The translations under genes and the position numbers were made by a program. A model generated the notes under the pieces. It saw nothing but the letters and a program-made list of their open reading frames with translations, was not told the DNA's origin and did no database searches. A stretch of DNA of 16,269 nucleotides from Acidimicrobium sp. BACL17 MAG-120823-bin42 (GTDB lineage Bacteria > Actinomycetota > Acidimicrobiia > Acidimicrobiales > Ilumatobacteraceae): assembly GCA_001438985.1 (NCBI GenBank), contig LIAZ01000012.1:1-16269 (forward strand), written 5' to 3'. Each line of letters begins with the position of its first letter. Within the stretch, counting starts at the first letter, position 1. Below, in pieces: positions 1 through 7,086 of the stretch.

Positions 1-600
1 AAGGTGTGTGTCGCCGTGCGTGCTCTTCACTTCAAATACACCATCACCAATTTCAAGCACGCTCACGTCGAATGTTCCACCGCCAAGGTCGAACACCAAC
101 ACCGTTTCGTCTTCGCTTCCCTTGTCGAGTCCGTATGCAAGTGCTGCTGCAGTTGGTTCGTTGATGATGCGCAGTACTTCAAGGCCGGCAATCTGGCCTG
201 CTTCTTTTGTTGCCGTGCGCTGTGCATCGTCAAAATATGCAGGAACGGTAATTACAGCTTGTGTAACGGTGTCACCTAAATACGCTTCTGCATCGCGCTT
301 CAACTTCATGAGTGTGCGCGCGCTGATTTCTTGAGGTGTGTACTGCTTGCCGTCGATGTCGTCGCTCTTCCAGTTTTCGCCCATGTGGCGCTTCACGCTG
401 CGGAAGGTGCGGTCGGGGTTGGTGATTGCTTGGCGCTTGGCCACTTCACCCACCAGTACTTCGCCGGCTTTAGAAAATGCCACGACCGATGGGGTGGTGC
501 GTGAGCCTTCAGAGTTTGGGATCACCACTGGCTCGCCTGCTTCCAGGACGGCTACTACTGAGTTGGTGGTTCCGAGGTCGATTCCTACTGCTTTACCCAT
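1..600 (-). CDS. dnaK: Chaperone protein DnaK (Hsp70), N-terminal 200 residues, cut by window edge
   Basis: ATP-dependent Hsp70 chaperone that works with DnaJ and GrpE in protein folding and the heat-shock response. I translated the complement of 1-600 by hand and it is open throughout. The nucleotide-binding domain shows the phosphate-1 loop GIDLGTTNS (residues 6-14), VITVPAYFDDAQR (116-128), IINEPTAAALAYG (145-157) and the phosphate-2 loop VFDLGGGTFDVSV (169-181). The fragment ends at GDTHL, where the family continues with GGEDFD, so roughly two thirds of the gene lies beyond base 1. The ATG at 600-598 has a Shine-Dalgarno AAAGGAG about 6-7 nt upstream on the minus strand. The gene is divergent from gpmA, and a promoter and HAIR element lie between them. 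Identity is not in doubt; only the 3' part is missing. Confidence 0.97.
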   Translation of the reverse strand, partial: MGKAVGIDLGTTNSVVAVLEAGEPVVIPNSEGSRTTPSVVAFSKAGEVLVGEVAKRQAITNPDRTFRSVKRHMGENWKSDDIDGKQYTPQEISARTLMKLKRDAEAYLGDTVTQAVITVPAYFDDAQRTATKEAGQIAGLEVLRIINEPTAAALAYGLDKGSEDETVLVFDLGGGTFDVSVLEIGDGVFEVKSTHGDTHL

Positions 601-644
601 GATGATTGCTCCTTTTACGGCGTTTGCTTGGGGGTGATGCCTGA

Positions 645-673
645 ATTTTATGATGCACACGCAGACCTGCCAA
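645..673 (-). promoter_or_regulatory. Predicted sigma70-type promoter of dnaK
   Basis: On the minus strand a -35 TTGGCA (673-668) is separated by exactly 17 bases from a -10 TAAAAT (650-645); each is one mismatch from consensus. The start point would be near 638, giving a leader of about 38 nt that contains the AAAGGAG ribosome site. The HAIR operator begins 16 bases upstream of the -35. This was identified by eye and is not experimentally supported. Confidence 0.55.
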
Positions 674-689
674 CCCGAACACCAAAAAA

Positions 690-710
690 CTTGAGTCATA
701 ATCACTCAAC
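690..710. promoter_or_regulatory. HAIR operator (HspR binding site)
   Basis: The sequence reads CTTGAGT (690-696), seven bases, then ACTCAAC (704-710). The published HAIR consensus bound by the repressor HspR in Streptomyces and mycobacteria is CTTGAGT-N7-ACTCAAG, so this copy matches 13 of 14 defined positions with the correct spacing. It lies between divergent dnaK and gpmA, upstream of the predicted dnaK promoter. The expected role is HspR repression of the dnaK operon that is relieved on heat shock. The hspR gene itself is not in the window; in actinobacteria it often lies at the 3' end of the dnaK operon, off the left edge. Confidence 0.8.
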
Positions 711-712
711 AT

Positions 713-740
713 TTGTCACACCCAGGTGAGTTGATGAAAT
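713..740 (+). promoter_or_regulatory. Possible promoter of gpmA
   Basis: TTGTCA (713-718) resembles a -35 with one mismatch. It is followed after 16 bases by TGAAAT (735-740), a four-of-six -10. The start point would be near 747, about 30 bases before the gpmA ATG. The -35 starts 2 bases after the HAIR element, so HspR binding could also affect this direction. Weak prediction by eye. Confidence 0.3.
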
Positions 741-776
741 CCGTCTTCCCCAAGCCATGGACCTACCATCTACGTC

Positions 777-1541
777 ATGACCGGAACCCTTGTCCTCCTG
801 CGCCATGGCCAAAGCACCTGGAATGAATTGAACTTGTTTACGGGTTGGCACGATGTTGAACTCACCGAGCAAGGGGTTCGCGAAGCAACTGCCGCTGGGG
901 TCACCATGAAGGAGGCCGGACTGTCTTTTGACATTGCCCACACAAGTTTGCTTCGCCGGGCAACTGAGACCAATCGTTTGGCACTTGCGGCAATGGGTCT
1001 TGCCATTCCCGTAGAACAATCGTGGCGACTGAATGAACGTCACTATGGCGCGCTTCAGGGTTTAGATAAAAAGGAGACCACCCTCCGCCATGGCGCCGAA
1101 CAAACCATGGTGTGGCGTCGAAGCTTTGATGTTCCACCACCACCCGTCGATCGTTCAAGCCCTGAACATCCTGCTAGCCATCCGCAATATCAGCAGTTGG
1201 TGAAACAAGGACTCGACCCTGCGTTGCTTCCTGCCACCGAATGTCTTGCCGATGTCCTCGAACGCGTCCTGCCATATTGGAATGATGTGATCACTCCACA
1301 GCTTTTGGCAAACCAACATGTTCTCGTGACCGCCCATGGCAACTCACTTCGTGCGCTTGTGATGCACCTTGAAGGCATCACGCGTGAGGACATCGTGGAG
1401 TTCAATATTCCTACGGGTGTACCCCGTAAATATCAATTAAGTAAGGCACTATCTGTTCAGTCAGTGGACTACATGGGCGACCAAGCTGCTATCGCCGCAG
1501 CGGCTGAAGCAGTAGCAAAACAAGCCTCCGGCAAACCCTGA
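777..1541 (+). CDS. gpmA: 2,3-bisphosphoglycerate-dependent phosphoglycerate mutase
   Basis: Interconverts 3-phosphoglycerate and 2-phosphoglycerate in glycolysis and gluconeogenesis through a phosphohistidine intermediate. At 254 residues it has the usual dPGM length (about 230-250). The signature LVLLRHGQSTWN lies at residues 5-16 with the phospho-accepting His10. FTGWHDVELTEQG is at 21-33, SLLRRATET at 57-65 and LNERHYGALQG at 85-95 (Glu87, likely acid/base). The second catalytic His187 sits in VTAHGNSLRALV (184-195). The long middle region with VPPPPVD is typical of GpmA rather than of the shorter broad-specificity phosphatases. No clear Shine-Dalgarno precedes the ATG at 777 and no better in-frame start was found upstream. 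The stop is 44 bases before the Fe-S oxidoreductase, so the two may be co-transcribed. Confidence 0.93.
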   Translation: MTGTLVLLRHGQSTWNELNLFTGWHDVELTEQGVREATAAGVTMKEAGLSFDIAHTSLLRRATETNRLALAAMGLAIPVEQSWRLNERHYGALQGLDKKETTLRHGAEQTMVWRRSFDVPPPPVDRSSPEHPASHPQYQQLVKQGLDPALLPATECLADVLERVLPYWNDVITPQLLANQHVLVTAHGNSLRALVMHLEGITREDIVEFNIPTGVPRKYQLSKALSVQSVDYMGDQAAIAAAAEAVAKQASGKP

Positions 1542-1552
1542 CTGACCTTTGC

Positions 1553-1573
1553 CTACTCCCCATTGCGGAGTAG
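1553..1573 (+). repeat. Inverted repeat / hairpin between gpmA and the Fe-S oxidoreductase gene
   Basis: CTACTCC (1553-1559) and GGAGTAG (1567-1573) are perfectly complementary around a 7-base loop, 11 bases after the gpmA stop. No T-run follows, so it does not look like a normal intrinsic terminator. The 3' arm contains GGAG, a Shine-Dalgarno-like sequence, but 15 bases from the ATG, which is too far to be ideal. It could be an mRNA-processing or attenuation structure or an operator. Confidence 0.5.
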
Positions 1574-1585
1574 CGTACGGTACGC
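1573..1585. repeat. Perfect 13-base palindrome abutting the start codon
   Basis: GCGTAC-G-GTACGC is a perfect inverted repeat that ends one base before the ATG at 1586 and shares base 1573 with the hairpin just upstream. It could be an operator for a dimeric regulator, or a structure affecting translation initiation. I cannot assign a regulator family. Confidence 0.4.
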
Positions 1586-3868
1586 ATGAACACGACTACC
1601 GAAACTCCAGAGACCTCTGCTGCACCTCGCAAGGGTCTCAAGCCGTACCAGTTGTCTATTGCTCTCGGCATTGGAATTGGTGCCTTCACCATGATTTCGG
1701 GAATTATTCCAAACATTGTGAATTGGAAAAGCGATTCGCCAATTCATCGCACAGTGTTTGAAGGCATCCCTGGCTACATGCAAATTGCGTTCTACACCAT
1801 TATTCCTGCTCTCTTGGTATGGGGTTCGTTTCAATTTGCGGACCGCATTCGCAACTGGGAGCGTGGGGCGCCCGATCGTCGCAAGACTACAAAAAAGAAC
1901 TTCAAGCAACGTTTAGCTGACTATCGAGCAGGTGTGTACATGCGCACATTGTTGCGTGATGGTGCTGCAGGCGTGATGCACTCAATGATTTACTTCGGAT
2001 TCTTGGTGTTGCTTGGAGTGACAACGGTCTTGGAAATTGATCACCAAGTACCACCAGCGCTCAAGTTTTTACATGGTGACGTGTACCGCGCGTACGCGGC
2101 AGTTGGCGACATTGCCGGAATCGTGTTTACCGGTGGTGTGATCTGGGCCATCATTCGTCGTTACGTGCAACGCCCGTACCGCATTCGCATTAAATCAAAG
2201 CCGGAACACGCGATTGGCCTTGGCGTACTACTCGCAATTGGCGTCACCGGTTTCACAACGGAAATGTTCCGTATTGCCGAATCCCAAGCTGCTGGCGTAA
2301 ACATGGACCACGAAAAGTGGAGTGTGCTTGGTTACCCGTTGGCTCAACTTGTCAATGGTTGGTCGGTGTCATCACTTGATACCACTCATCAAGTGATGTG
2401 GGTTGCGCACGTGTTGGCTTTCATTGCCTTCCTCGTCATCTTGCCGATCACCATGTTGCGCCACATGTTTACTTCGCCACTCAACATGTACCTCAAAGAC
2501 CGCGAGCGCCCAAAGGGTGCAATGAAGGCAATGCCGAATCTCACAGAGACCTCGCTCGAAACCTTTGGTGCCCATGTGGTTGAAGATTTCACGTGGAAGC
2601 AATTGCTCGACCTTGATGCCTGCACGATGTGTGGCCGATGCACCAGCGTGTGCCCCGCACATGCAACCGGAAAGCCACTTGATCCACGCGAAATCGTGTT
2701 GAAGAGTGGCGAAGTCATGGCGGCAACCGCAGCACATGCACGGGGCGGAAAAGTGTCTCCGCCGCTAAGCGTTGATAGTGAAATCACCATTAGTGCCAAC
2801 TCGCTATTCGAGCGCATCACGAGCGAAGAGATTTGGTCATGCACATCATGCAAGGCTTGTGATGAAATCTGCCCTGTCAATATTGAAATTCTGGACAAGA
2901 TTCTCGACATGCGTCGCTACCTCTCATTGATGGAAAGCGACTTCCCGGCCGAACTTGGTAACGCATACCGGGCAATGGAAAACCAAGGCAACCCTTGGGG
3001 TATGAGCCAAAGCGATCGTGGTGAATGGGCAAAAGATCTTGACGTCACCGTGCTTGATCCGGGTGCTGCGTTTAACCATGAGTATTTGTACTGGGTTGGA
3101 TGTGCAGGAAGTTTCGACGACAAGAACAAAAAAGTTACGCAGTCGATGGCCAAACTGTTGAAGCGCGCCGGCATTGATGTAGCGATTCTTGGCCCAAGCG
3201 AAATGTGCACCGGTGACAGTGCGCGACGCAGCGGCAACGAATATCTCTTCCAGATGTTGGCAATGCCAAACATTGAGATGTTGAACGGCATGGGTGTGCG
3301 CAAGATCATCACGCAGTGCCCGCATTGCTTCAACACACTGGCCAATGAGTACCCGCAACTTGGTGGAACCTACGAAGTGATTCACCACTCACAGTTGCTC
3401 GAACACCTCATTGACTCGGGCAAGCTTGACGTCAGTGGCGCAACGCTTGAAGAGCGCATCACCTATCACGACTCGTGTTACCTCGGACGACACAATGACG
3501 TGTATATGGCACCACGCAATGTTGTGGCATCCATCAAGGGTGTTGATGTTGTTGAAATGCCCCGCAATGGCACAAAGGGTATGTGCTGTGGTGCGGGTGG
3601 AGCACGCATGTGGATGGAAGAAACGATCGGAACAAAAGTCAACGACGAACGAGCAGCCGAAGCAATTTCAACTGGCGCATCTCGTGTTGCTACAGCCTGT
3701 CCATTCTGTTACATCATGTTGGACGATGGTGTGAAGGGTGCAGGAAAAGAAGAGCACGAAGTAAAGGTTGCCGACATTTCCATTCACTTGCTAGATGCAC
3801 TTGAAAACGGTGAGCGAATTCGGGCAGAGTCGTCCGCTCCGCTCAGTGCACCTGTTGCTGGTGAGTAG
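1586..3868 (+). CDS. Membrane Fe-S oxidoreductase, EtfD-like (NarI-type cytochrome / dicluster ferredoxin / two CCG domains)
   Basis: Probably transfers electrons from electron-transfer flavoprotein (fatty-acid beta-oxidation) to menaquinone, by analogy with EtfD of M. tuberculosis, which has the same domain order. Residues about 23-45, 65-85, 128-150, 170-192, 210-225 and 270-292 are hydrophobic segments of a NarI-like region. His132, His275 and His293 are candidate heme b ligands. Two ferredoxin-type cysteine sets follow: C346-C349-C352-C356 and C419-C422-C425-C429. Two heterodisulfide-reductase CCG modules come next. The first has C506, C541 and CPHC 578-581, with CT instead of CC in the middle (EMCTGD). 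The second has C631, CCG 667-669 and CPFC 705-708. A few flexible residues end the 760-residue protein. No strong Shine-Dalgarno precedes the ATG; two inverted repeats lie there instead. Family placement is firm; the exact electron donor is inferred. Confidence 0.85.
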   Translation: MNTTTETPETSAAPRKGLKPYQLSIALGIGIGAFTMISGIIPNIVNWKSDSPIHRTVFEGIPGYMQIAFYTIIPALLVWGSFQFADRIRNWERGAPDRRKTTKKNFKQRLADYRAGVYMRTLLRDGAAGVMHSMIYFGFLVLLGVTTVLEIDHQVPPALKFLHGDVYRAYAAVGDIAGIVFTGGVIWAIIRRYVQRPYRIRIKSKPEHAIGLGVLLAIGVTGFTTEMFRIAESQAAGVNMDHEKWSVLGYPLAQLVNGWSVSSLDTTHQVMWVAHVLAFIAFLVILPITMLRHMFTSPLNMYLKDRERPKGAMKAMPNLTETSLETFGAHVVEDFTWKQLLDLDACTMCGRCTSVCPAHATGKPLDPREIVLKSGEVMAATAAHARGGKVSPPLSVDSEITISANSLFERITSEEIWSCTSCKACDEICPVNIEILDKILDMRRYLSLMESDFPAELGNAYRAMENQGNPWGMSQSDRGEWAKDLDVTVLDPGAAFNHEYLYWVGCAGSFDDKNKKVTQSMAKLLKRAGIDVAILGPSEMCTGDSARRSGNEYLFQMLAMPNIEMLNGMGVRKIITQCPHCFNTLANEYPQLGGTYEVIHHSQLLEHLIDSGKLDVSGATLEERITYHDSCYLGRHNDVYMAPRNVVASIKGVDVVEMPRNGTKGMCCGAGGARMWMEETIGTKVNDERAAEAISTGASRVATACPFCYIMLDDGVKGAGKEEHEVKVADISIHLLDALENGERIRAESSAPLSAPVAGE

Positions 3869-3872
3869 TTAA

Positions 3873-4439
3873 TTACTTCGAGAAGTTTTCAAAATACCGA
3901 CTCGGTGTCGGTCCACGCTGACCCTGATACTTTGAGCCTCGTGCACCCTTGCCGTATGGGTTTTCGGCGGGTGTTGTCATGGTCATAAAACTCACTTGGC
4001 CAATTTTCATGTTTGGATACAACGTGATCGGCAGGTTTGCCACATTCGACAACTCGAGTGTGATGTGGCCGTCAAATCCCGCATCGATAAATCCTGCTGT
4101 GGAATGAATCAGTAGCCCAAGGCGACCAAGGGAGCTTTTTCCTTCGACGCGGGCAACCAGATCGTCAGCGATCGCTACGCGCTCGAGAGTTGACCCAAGC
4201 ACGAACTCACCTGGATGAAGCATGAACACGCCATCTTGAGGAACCTCAACGAGTTCTGTGAGTTCGGTCAAATCCTTCTTGACATCAATGACCGCTGCGG
4301 TGTGATTGCGGAACACACGAAACAAATGAGACACCTTGACATCTATTGACGACGGCTGGATGCACGACTCATCAAGTGGGTCAATAATGATTCGGCCAGC
4401 GCCGAGGGCTTCACGAATGCTTTTGTCAGACAGGATCAC
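3873..4439 (-). CDS. dcd: dCTP deaminase, dUMP-forming (bifunctional DCD-DUT type)
   Basis: Converts dCTP to dUMP for thymidylate synthesis without releasing dUTP. I chose the GTG at 4439 because it gives the family N-terminus MILSDKSIREAL and an AGGG ribosome site 9 bases upstream. A longer reading from the ATG at 4466 only adds non-conserved residues. The 188-residue protein shows IQPSSIDVK (27-35), LHPGEFVLGSTLE (74-86), EGKSSLGRLGLL (99-110), HSTAGFID (112-119) and GHITLELSN (124-132, Glu129 likely catalytic), and ends in GSKYQGQRGPTPSRY. Thr-Ala-Gly (114-116), where monofunctional enterobacterial enzymes have Thr-Ala-His, is the pattern of the bifunctional M. jannaschii and M. tuberculosis enzymes. 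It is the last gene of the minus-strand block and stands tail-to-tail with the Fe-S oxidoreductase. Confidence 0.93.
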   Translation of the reverse strand: MILSDKSIREALGAGRIIIDPLDESCIQPSSIDVKVSHLFRVFRNHTAAVIDVKKDLTELTELVEVPQDGVFMLHPGEFVLGSTLERVAIADDLVARVEGKSSLGRLGLLIHSTAGFIDAGFDGHITLELSNVANLPITLYPNMKIGQVSFMTMTTPAENPYGKGARGSKYQGQRGPTPSRYFENFSK

Positions 4440-4495
4440 AACGAAGCACCCTAGTGAACAAAGCAAGGGTCAAGAAAACCCCGCAGACCGAGCAA

Positions 4496-4699
4496 TTACG
4501 AGACCAAGCTCAGTAGTGCCCACAATGCCGCGACAGCACCCACCCCGGCCATTGCCAATGATCGTGCTTTAGGTGCGCGCGGTAATGACCCTTCTTCGAT
4601 CTTTGCTGGGGGTTTCACGAGCGCAAGGATGTTGCCAACACACATCGCGCCACCAAATGCGAGCACTATCCAAATCAAAATGTCTTCACCTAAAAACAT
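4496..4699 (-). CDS. Small two-TM membrane protein downstream of dnaB
   Basis: A 67-residue protein that I do not recognise. It has two hydrophobic segments, about residues 7-27 and 47-65, separated by a short hydrophilic loop rich in Pro, Lys, Arg and Glu (29-46). Its ATG follows the dnaB stop codon after two bases (TAA-CC-ATG), which suggests translational coupling; this tight spacing plus the membrane-protein composition is the main evidence that it is real. There is no catalytic motif. It lies 56 bases ahead of dcd on the same strand. A membrane-anchoring or accessory role cannot be deduced. Confidence 0.65.
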   Translation of the reverse strand: MFLGEDILIWIVLAFGGAMCVGNILALVKPPAKIEEGSLPRAPKARSLAMAGVGAVAALWALLSLVS

Positions 4700-4701
4700 G
4701 G

Positions 4702-6099
4702 TTAGTCGCCAAACGACTCTTCAATGGCATTATCCATTGCCATGTTTTCAAACCGTGTGTATGTGGCGAGCCATGCGAGCTTGGCGTATCCAAGTGGTCC
4801 GGCACGGTGCTTCGCCACGCTGATTTCGGCAAATCCCTTGAGGTTCGGGTCGGCTTCATAAATTTCGCCGCGATACAAAAACATCACGACGTCAGCGTCT
4901 TGCTCAAGAGCACCGGATTCCCGCAAGTCAGACAGCGTTGGTCGCTTGTCTTGGCGGCTTTCGAGCTGACGACTTAACTGACTGAGCGCCAACACAGGAA
5001 CGTTAAATTCGCGCGCCAAGAGTTTGAGTTTTCGACTGATTTCGCTGACTTCTAATTGGCGATTCTCTGGTCGTCCATCGCCACCCATCAACTGCAAATA
5101 GTCGATCACAATCAATGCCAGTCCGCCTTCACGACTTGCCACGCGGCGAGCTTTCGCACGAATTTGACCAACTGTGGTGCCAGCGCTGTCGTCAATAATC
5201 AACGGGATGTCTAGGCGACCAACAGCATGGCCGATCTTTGTCCAATCTTTTGGAGTTGGGCGACCTGTTCGCAATACCGTTCCATCGACGCGTGCTTCGC
5301 TAGCCAAAATTCGTTGAGACAGTTCGGCTTTACCCATTTCCAACGAGAAAAAGAGGACGGATTTGTTGACGTGCTGTGCAGCGTGAACTGCAATCCCGAG
5401 CGCGAAGGCGCTCTTTCCCATTGCTGGGCGCGCTCCAACAATGTTAAGTGTTCCTGGTTGTAGCCCGAGTAGCACTTTGTCTAAGTCCACAAATCCGGTT
5501 GGCACGCCCGTCATGGTTTCTGAATTGCTTGCTCGTTCTTCGAGGCGGTCCATCGCCTCTTTAATCAGTACGTCAAGCCGAGCAGAGTTGTCGCCAACTT
5601 GGCTTTCCGAAATATCAAAAATCTTGCTTTCGGCCGCATCAAGTGCGCGATCAACGTCATCGGGTTCGCTGTATCCAATTTCGGCGATATCGCCCGCAAT
5701 ACCGATGAGTCGTCGAAGTTTTGCAGTGTCACGCACGATTTTTGCATAGCGCTCGGCACTTGACACCGCAGGTGTTGCGTTTTGCAACGCGAGCAATTCC
5801 TCCAGGCCGCCAACATCATCAAGTAACTGCGCACGACGAAGTTCGTCAGCAACCGTGATTGGATCAACGGGTTGACCGCCTGTGTGTAATGAGCGGATTG
5901 CATCAAAGATGTGGCGATGAGCCGGCTTATAAAACTCATCAGCGTGCACGCCGCGTTCGACGGCTACACCAATGGCCTCTCGTGAGAGAAACATTGCACC
6001 AAGCAATGAGGCTTCGGCATCAAGGTTGTGCGGCGGCACACGCTGTGCACCGCGAGACCCAGAACGTGAATCTGATCGACTCTCACCTGTGTTCGACAT
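4702..6099 (-). CDS. dnaB: Replicative DNA helicase DnaB
   Basis: Hexameric 5'-3' helicase that unwinds DNA at the replication fork and interacts with primase. The protein is 465 residues, a normal length. The N-terminal DnaB domain starts at VPPHNLDAEASLLGAM (21-36), after a short Ser/Arg-rich leader. The RecA-like core has Walker A GARPAMGKS (222-230), SLEMGKAELSQR (252-263), Walker B LIVIDYLQLM (329-338), ALSQLSRQLE (371-380), DLRESGALEQDADVV (391-405) and the arginine-finger region KHRAGPLG (430-437). No intein interrupts the motifs, unlike some mycobacterial DnaB genes. Walker A ends in Ser rather than the more common Thr, which still coordinates Mg. The gene lies 47 bases downstream of rplI in the classic rplI-dnaB order. 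The ATG at 6099 has an AAGG site about 7 bases upstream. Confidence 0.96.
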   Translation of the reverse strand: MSNTGESRSDSRSGSRGAQRVPPHNLDAEASLLGAMFLSREAIGVAVERGVHADEFYKPAHRHIFDAIRSLHTGGQPVDPITVADELRRAQLLDDVGGLEELLALQNATPAVSSAERYAKIVRDTAKLRRLIGIAGDIAEIGYSEPDDVDRALDAAESKIFDISESQVGDNSARLDVLIKEAMDRLEERASNSETMTGVPTGFVDLDKVLLGLQPGTLNIVGARPAMGKSAFALGIAVHAAQHVNKSVLFFSLEMGKAELSQRILASEARVDGTVLRTGRPTPKDWTKIGHAVGRLDIPLIIDDSAGTTVGQIRAKARRVASREGGLALIVIDYLQLMGGDGRPENRQLEVSEISRKLKLLAREFNVPVLALSQLSRQLESRQDKRPTLSDLRESGALEQDADVVMFLYRGEIYEADPNLKGFAEISVAKHRAGPLGYAKLAWLATYTRFENMAMDNAIEESFGD

Positions 6100-6146
6100 G
6101 CAATGGCCTTGCCTGGTTGGCGCTGTGAGGCGCTAGTGACACTTCT

Positions 6147-6593
6147 CTATTGTGCAACAACCGACAACGACACCACACCGCTCACACCATCAAACAATGC
6201 AACACTCACTTGGTGAGCGCCAACAGTTCGGATGGGTGTTTCGATGTTGATGTGTTTGCGGTCAAGTACGACTGATGTTTGATCCTTCACTGCAGCGACA
6301 ATATCGTTTGCAGTTACTGAACCAAACAAGCGTCCTTCTGCACCAGCTTTCGCCTTCACCGTTACGGTGTGCTTAGCAAGCTCTGCCGAGATAGCAAATG
6401 CTGCATCACGATCTGCTGCTTCTCGCAAATCGCGAGCGCGGCGCATGGAGTTTGCCTGAGTAACCGCACCGTCTGTAGCAAGGATTGCCAAGCCACCTGG
6501 CAACAAAAAGTTGCGTGCATGACCAGACGAAACGGTGACAATGTCACCACGTCGGCCAATGCCAGATACGTCTTTGCGAAGCAAGACTCTCAT
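6147..6593 (-). CDS. rplI: 50S ribosomal protein L9
   Basis: Primary 23S rRNA-binding protein of the large subunit near the L1 stalk. It has 148 residues, the usual length. The N-terminal RNA-binding domain reads MRVLLRKDVSGIG, then GDIVTVSSGHARNFLLPGGLA (16-36). A charged connecting helix follows (about 45-75), and the C-terminal domain contains AGAEGRLFGSVTANDI (83-98). Its ATG overlaps the rpsR stop (ATGA, 6593-6590), so the two genes are translationally coupled. Confidence 0.97.
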   Translation of the reverse strand: MRVLLRKDVSGIGRRGDIVTVSSGHARNFLLPGGLAILATDGAVTQANSMRRARDLREAADRDAAFAISAELAKHTVTVKAKAGAEGRLFGSVTANDIVAAVKDQTSVVLDRKHINIETPIRTVGAHQVSVALFDGVSGVVSLSVVAQ

Positions 6594-7039
6594 GATGCTG
6601 CCTCCTCGGTTGTTACGGTGTCGGTCACTACTTCGTCTTCAAACGGTGTTTCTACAGCCGCTTCGATGACGTCCTTGTACGTGTCGGCCAATGATTCGTT
6701 GGAGTCGCGGTCGCGTGAACGACGAGGGCGATCGTTGTATGAACCATCTTCTTCGCCACGACGTGGTGCGCGAGCAGAGGCAACGCGCTTTGTGTATGGC
6801 AAGAGCGCCATTTCCCGCGCGTTCTTTACTGCAAGAGCAACGTCACGTTGCTGCTGCACGGTATTGCCGTTCATGCGACGAGCGCGCAACTTCGAGCGAT
6901 CCGACATAAAGCGCTGTAGCAAGTTGACGTCCTTGTAGTCGATGTAGCCAACCTTCTCGGCGTGCAAGACATTCGGGCGCTTCTTGTATTTGCGCATCGC
7001 CGCTTTCGCGGCGCGTTCTTTGTTCTTTTTACTGGTCAT
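6590..7039 (-). CDS. rpsR: 30S ribosomal protein S18, zinc-ligand-free form with acidic C-terminal extension
   Basis: S18 pairs with S6 on the 30S platform. The conserved core spans about residues 20-85: GYIDYKDVNLLQRFMSDR (31-48), LRARRMNGNTVQQQRDVA (51-68) and VKNAREMALLPYT (71-83). Two features are unusual. First, the zinc-binding residues of classical actinobacterial S18 (CxxC before the IDYKD motif, then C and H in GNCxQHQRD) are replaced by N23, H26, T60 and Q63, as in so-called C-minus paralogues. Second, the protein has 149 residues instead of about 75-90. The tail from about 88 is first Arg/Asp/Ser-rich (90-115) and then acidic with Thr/Glu/Val (120-149), probably disordered. The start at 7039 is supported by AAAGGAA 8 bases upstream. 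The gene overlaps rplI by four bases. Confidence 0.94.
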   Translation of the reverse strand: MTSKKNKERAAKAAMRKYKKRPNVLHAEKVGYIDYKDVNLLQRFMSDRSKLRARRMNGNTVQQQRDVALAVKNAREMALLPYTKRVASARAPRRGEEDGSYNDRPRRSRDRDSNESLADTYKDVIEAAVETPFEDEVVTDTVTTEEAAS

Positions 7040-7086
7040 GATGTGTTTCCTTTATGCGATGTGTGTTGGTCGTGTACGTCGTTAAA

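Noticed and set aside
1553..1573. Intrinsic terminator of gpmA
   Set aside because: The stem is good but there is no T-run after it, so it is listed as an inverted repeat only.
2389..2910. 173-codon minus-strand frame inside the Fe-S oxidoreductase gene
   Set aside because: Covers the region encoding the ferredoxin cysteines on the plus strand; no motif of its own.
4440..4466. N-terminal extension of Dcd by nine residues from an ATG
   Set aside because: The family starts at the ILSDKxI segment, and the GTG at 4439 has a better-placed ribosome site.
6369..6938. 189-codon plus-strand frame opposite rpsR and rplI
   Set aside because: Spans two unmistakable ribosomal protein genes on the other strand; the composition is that of an antisense frame.
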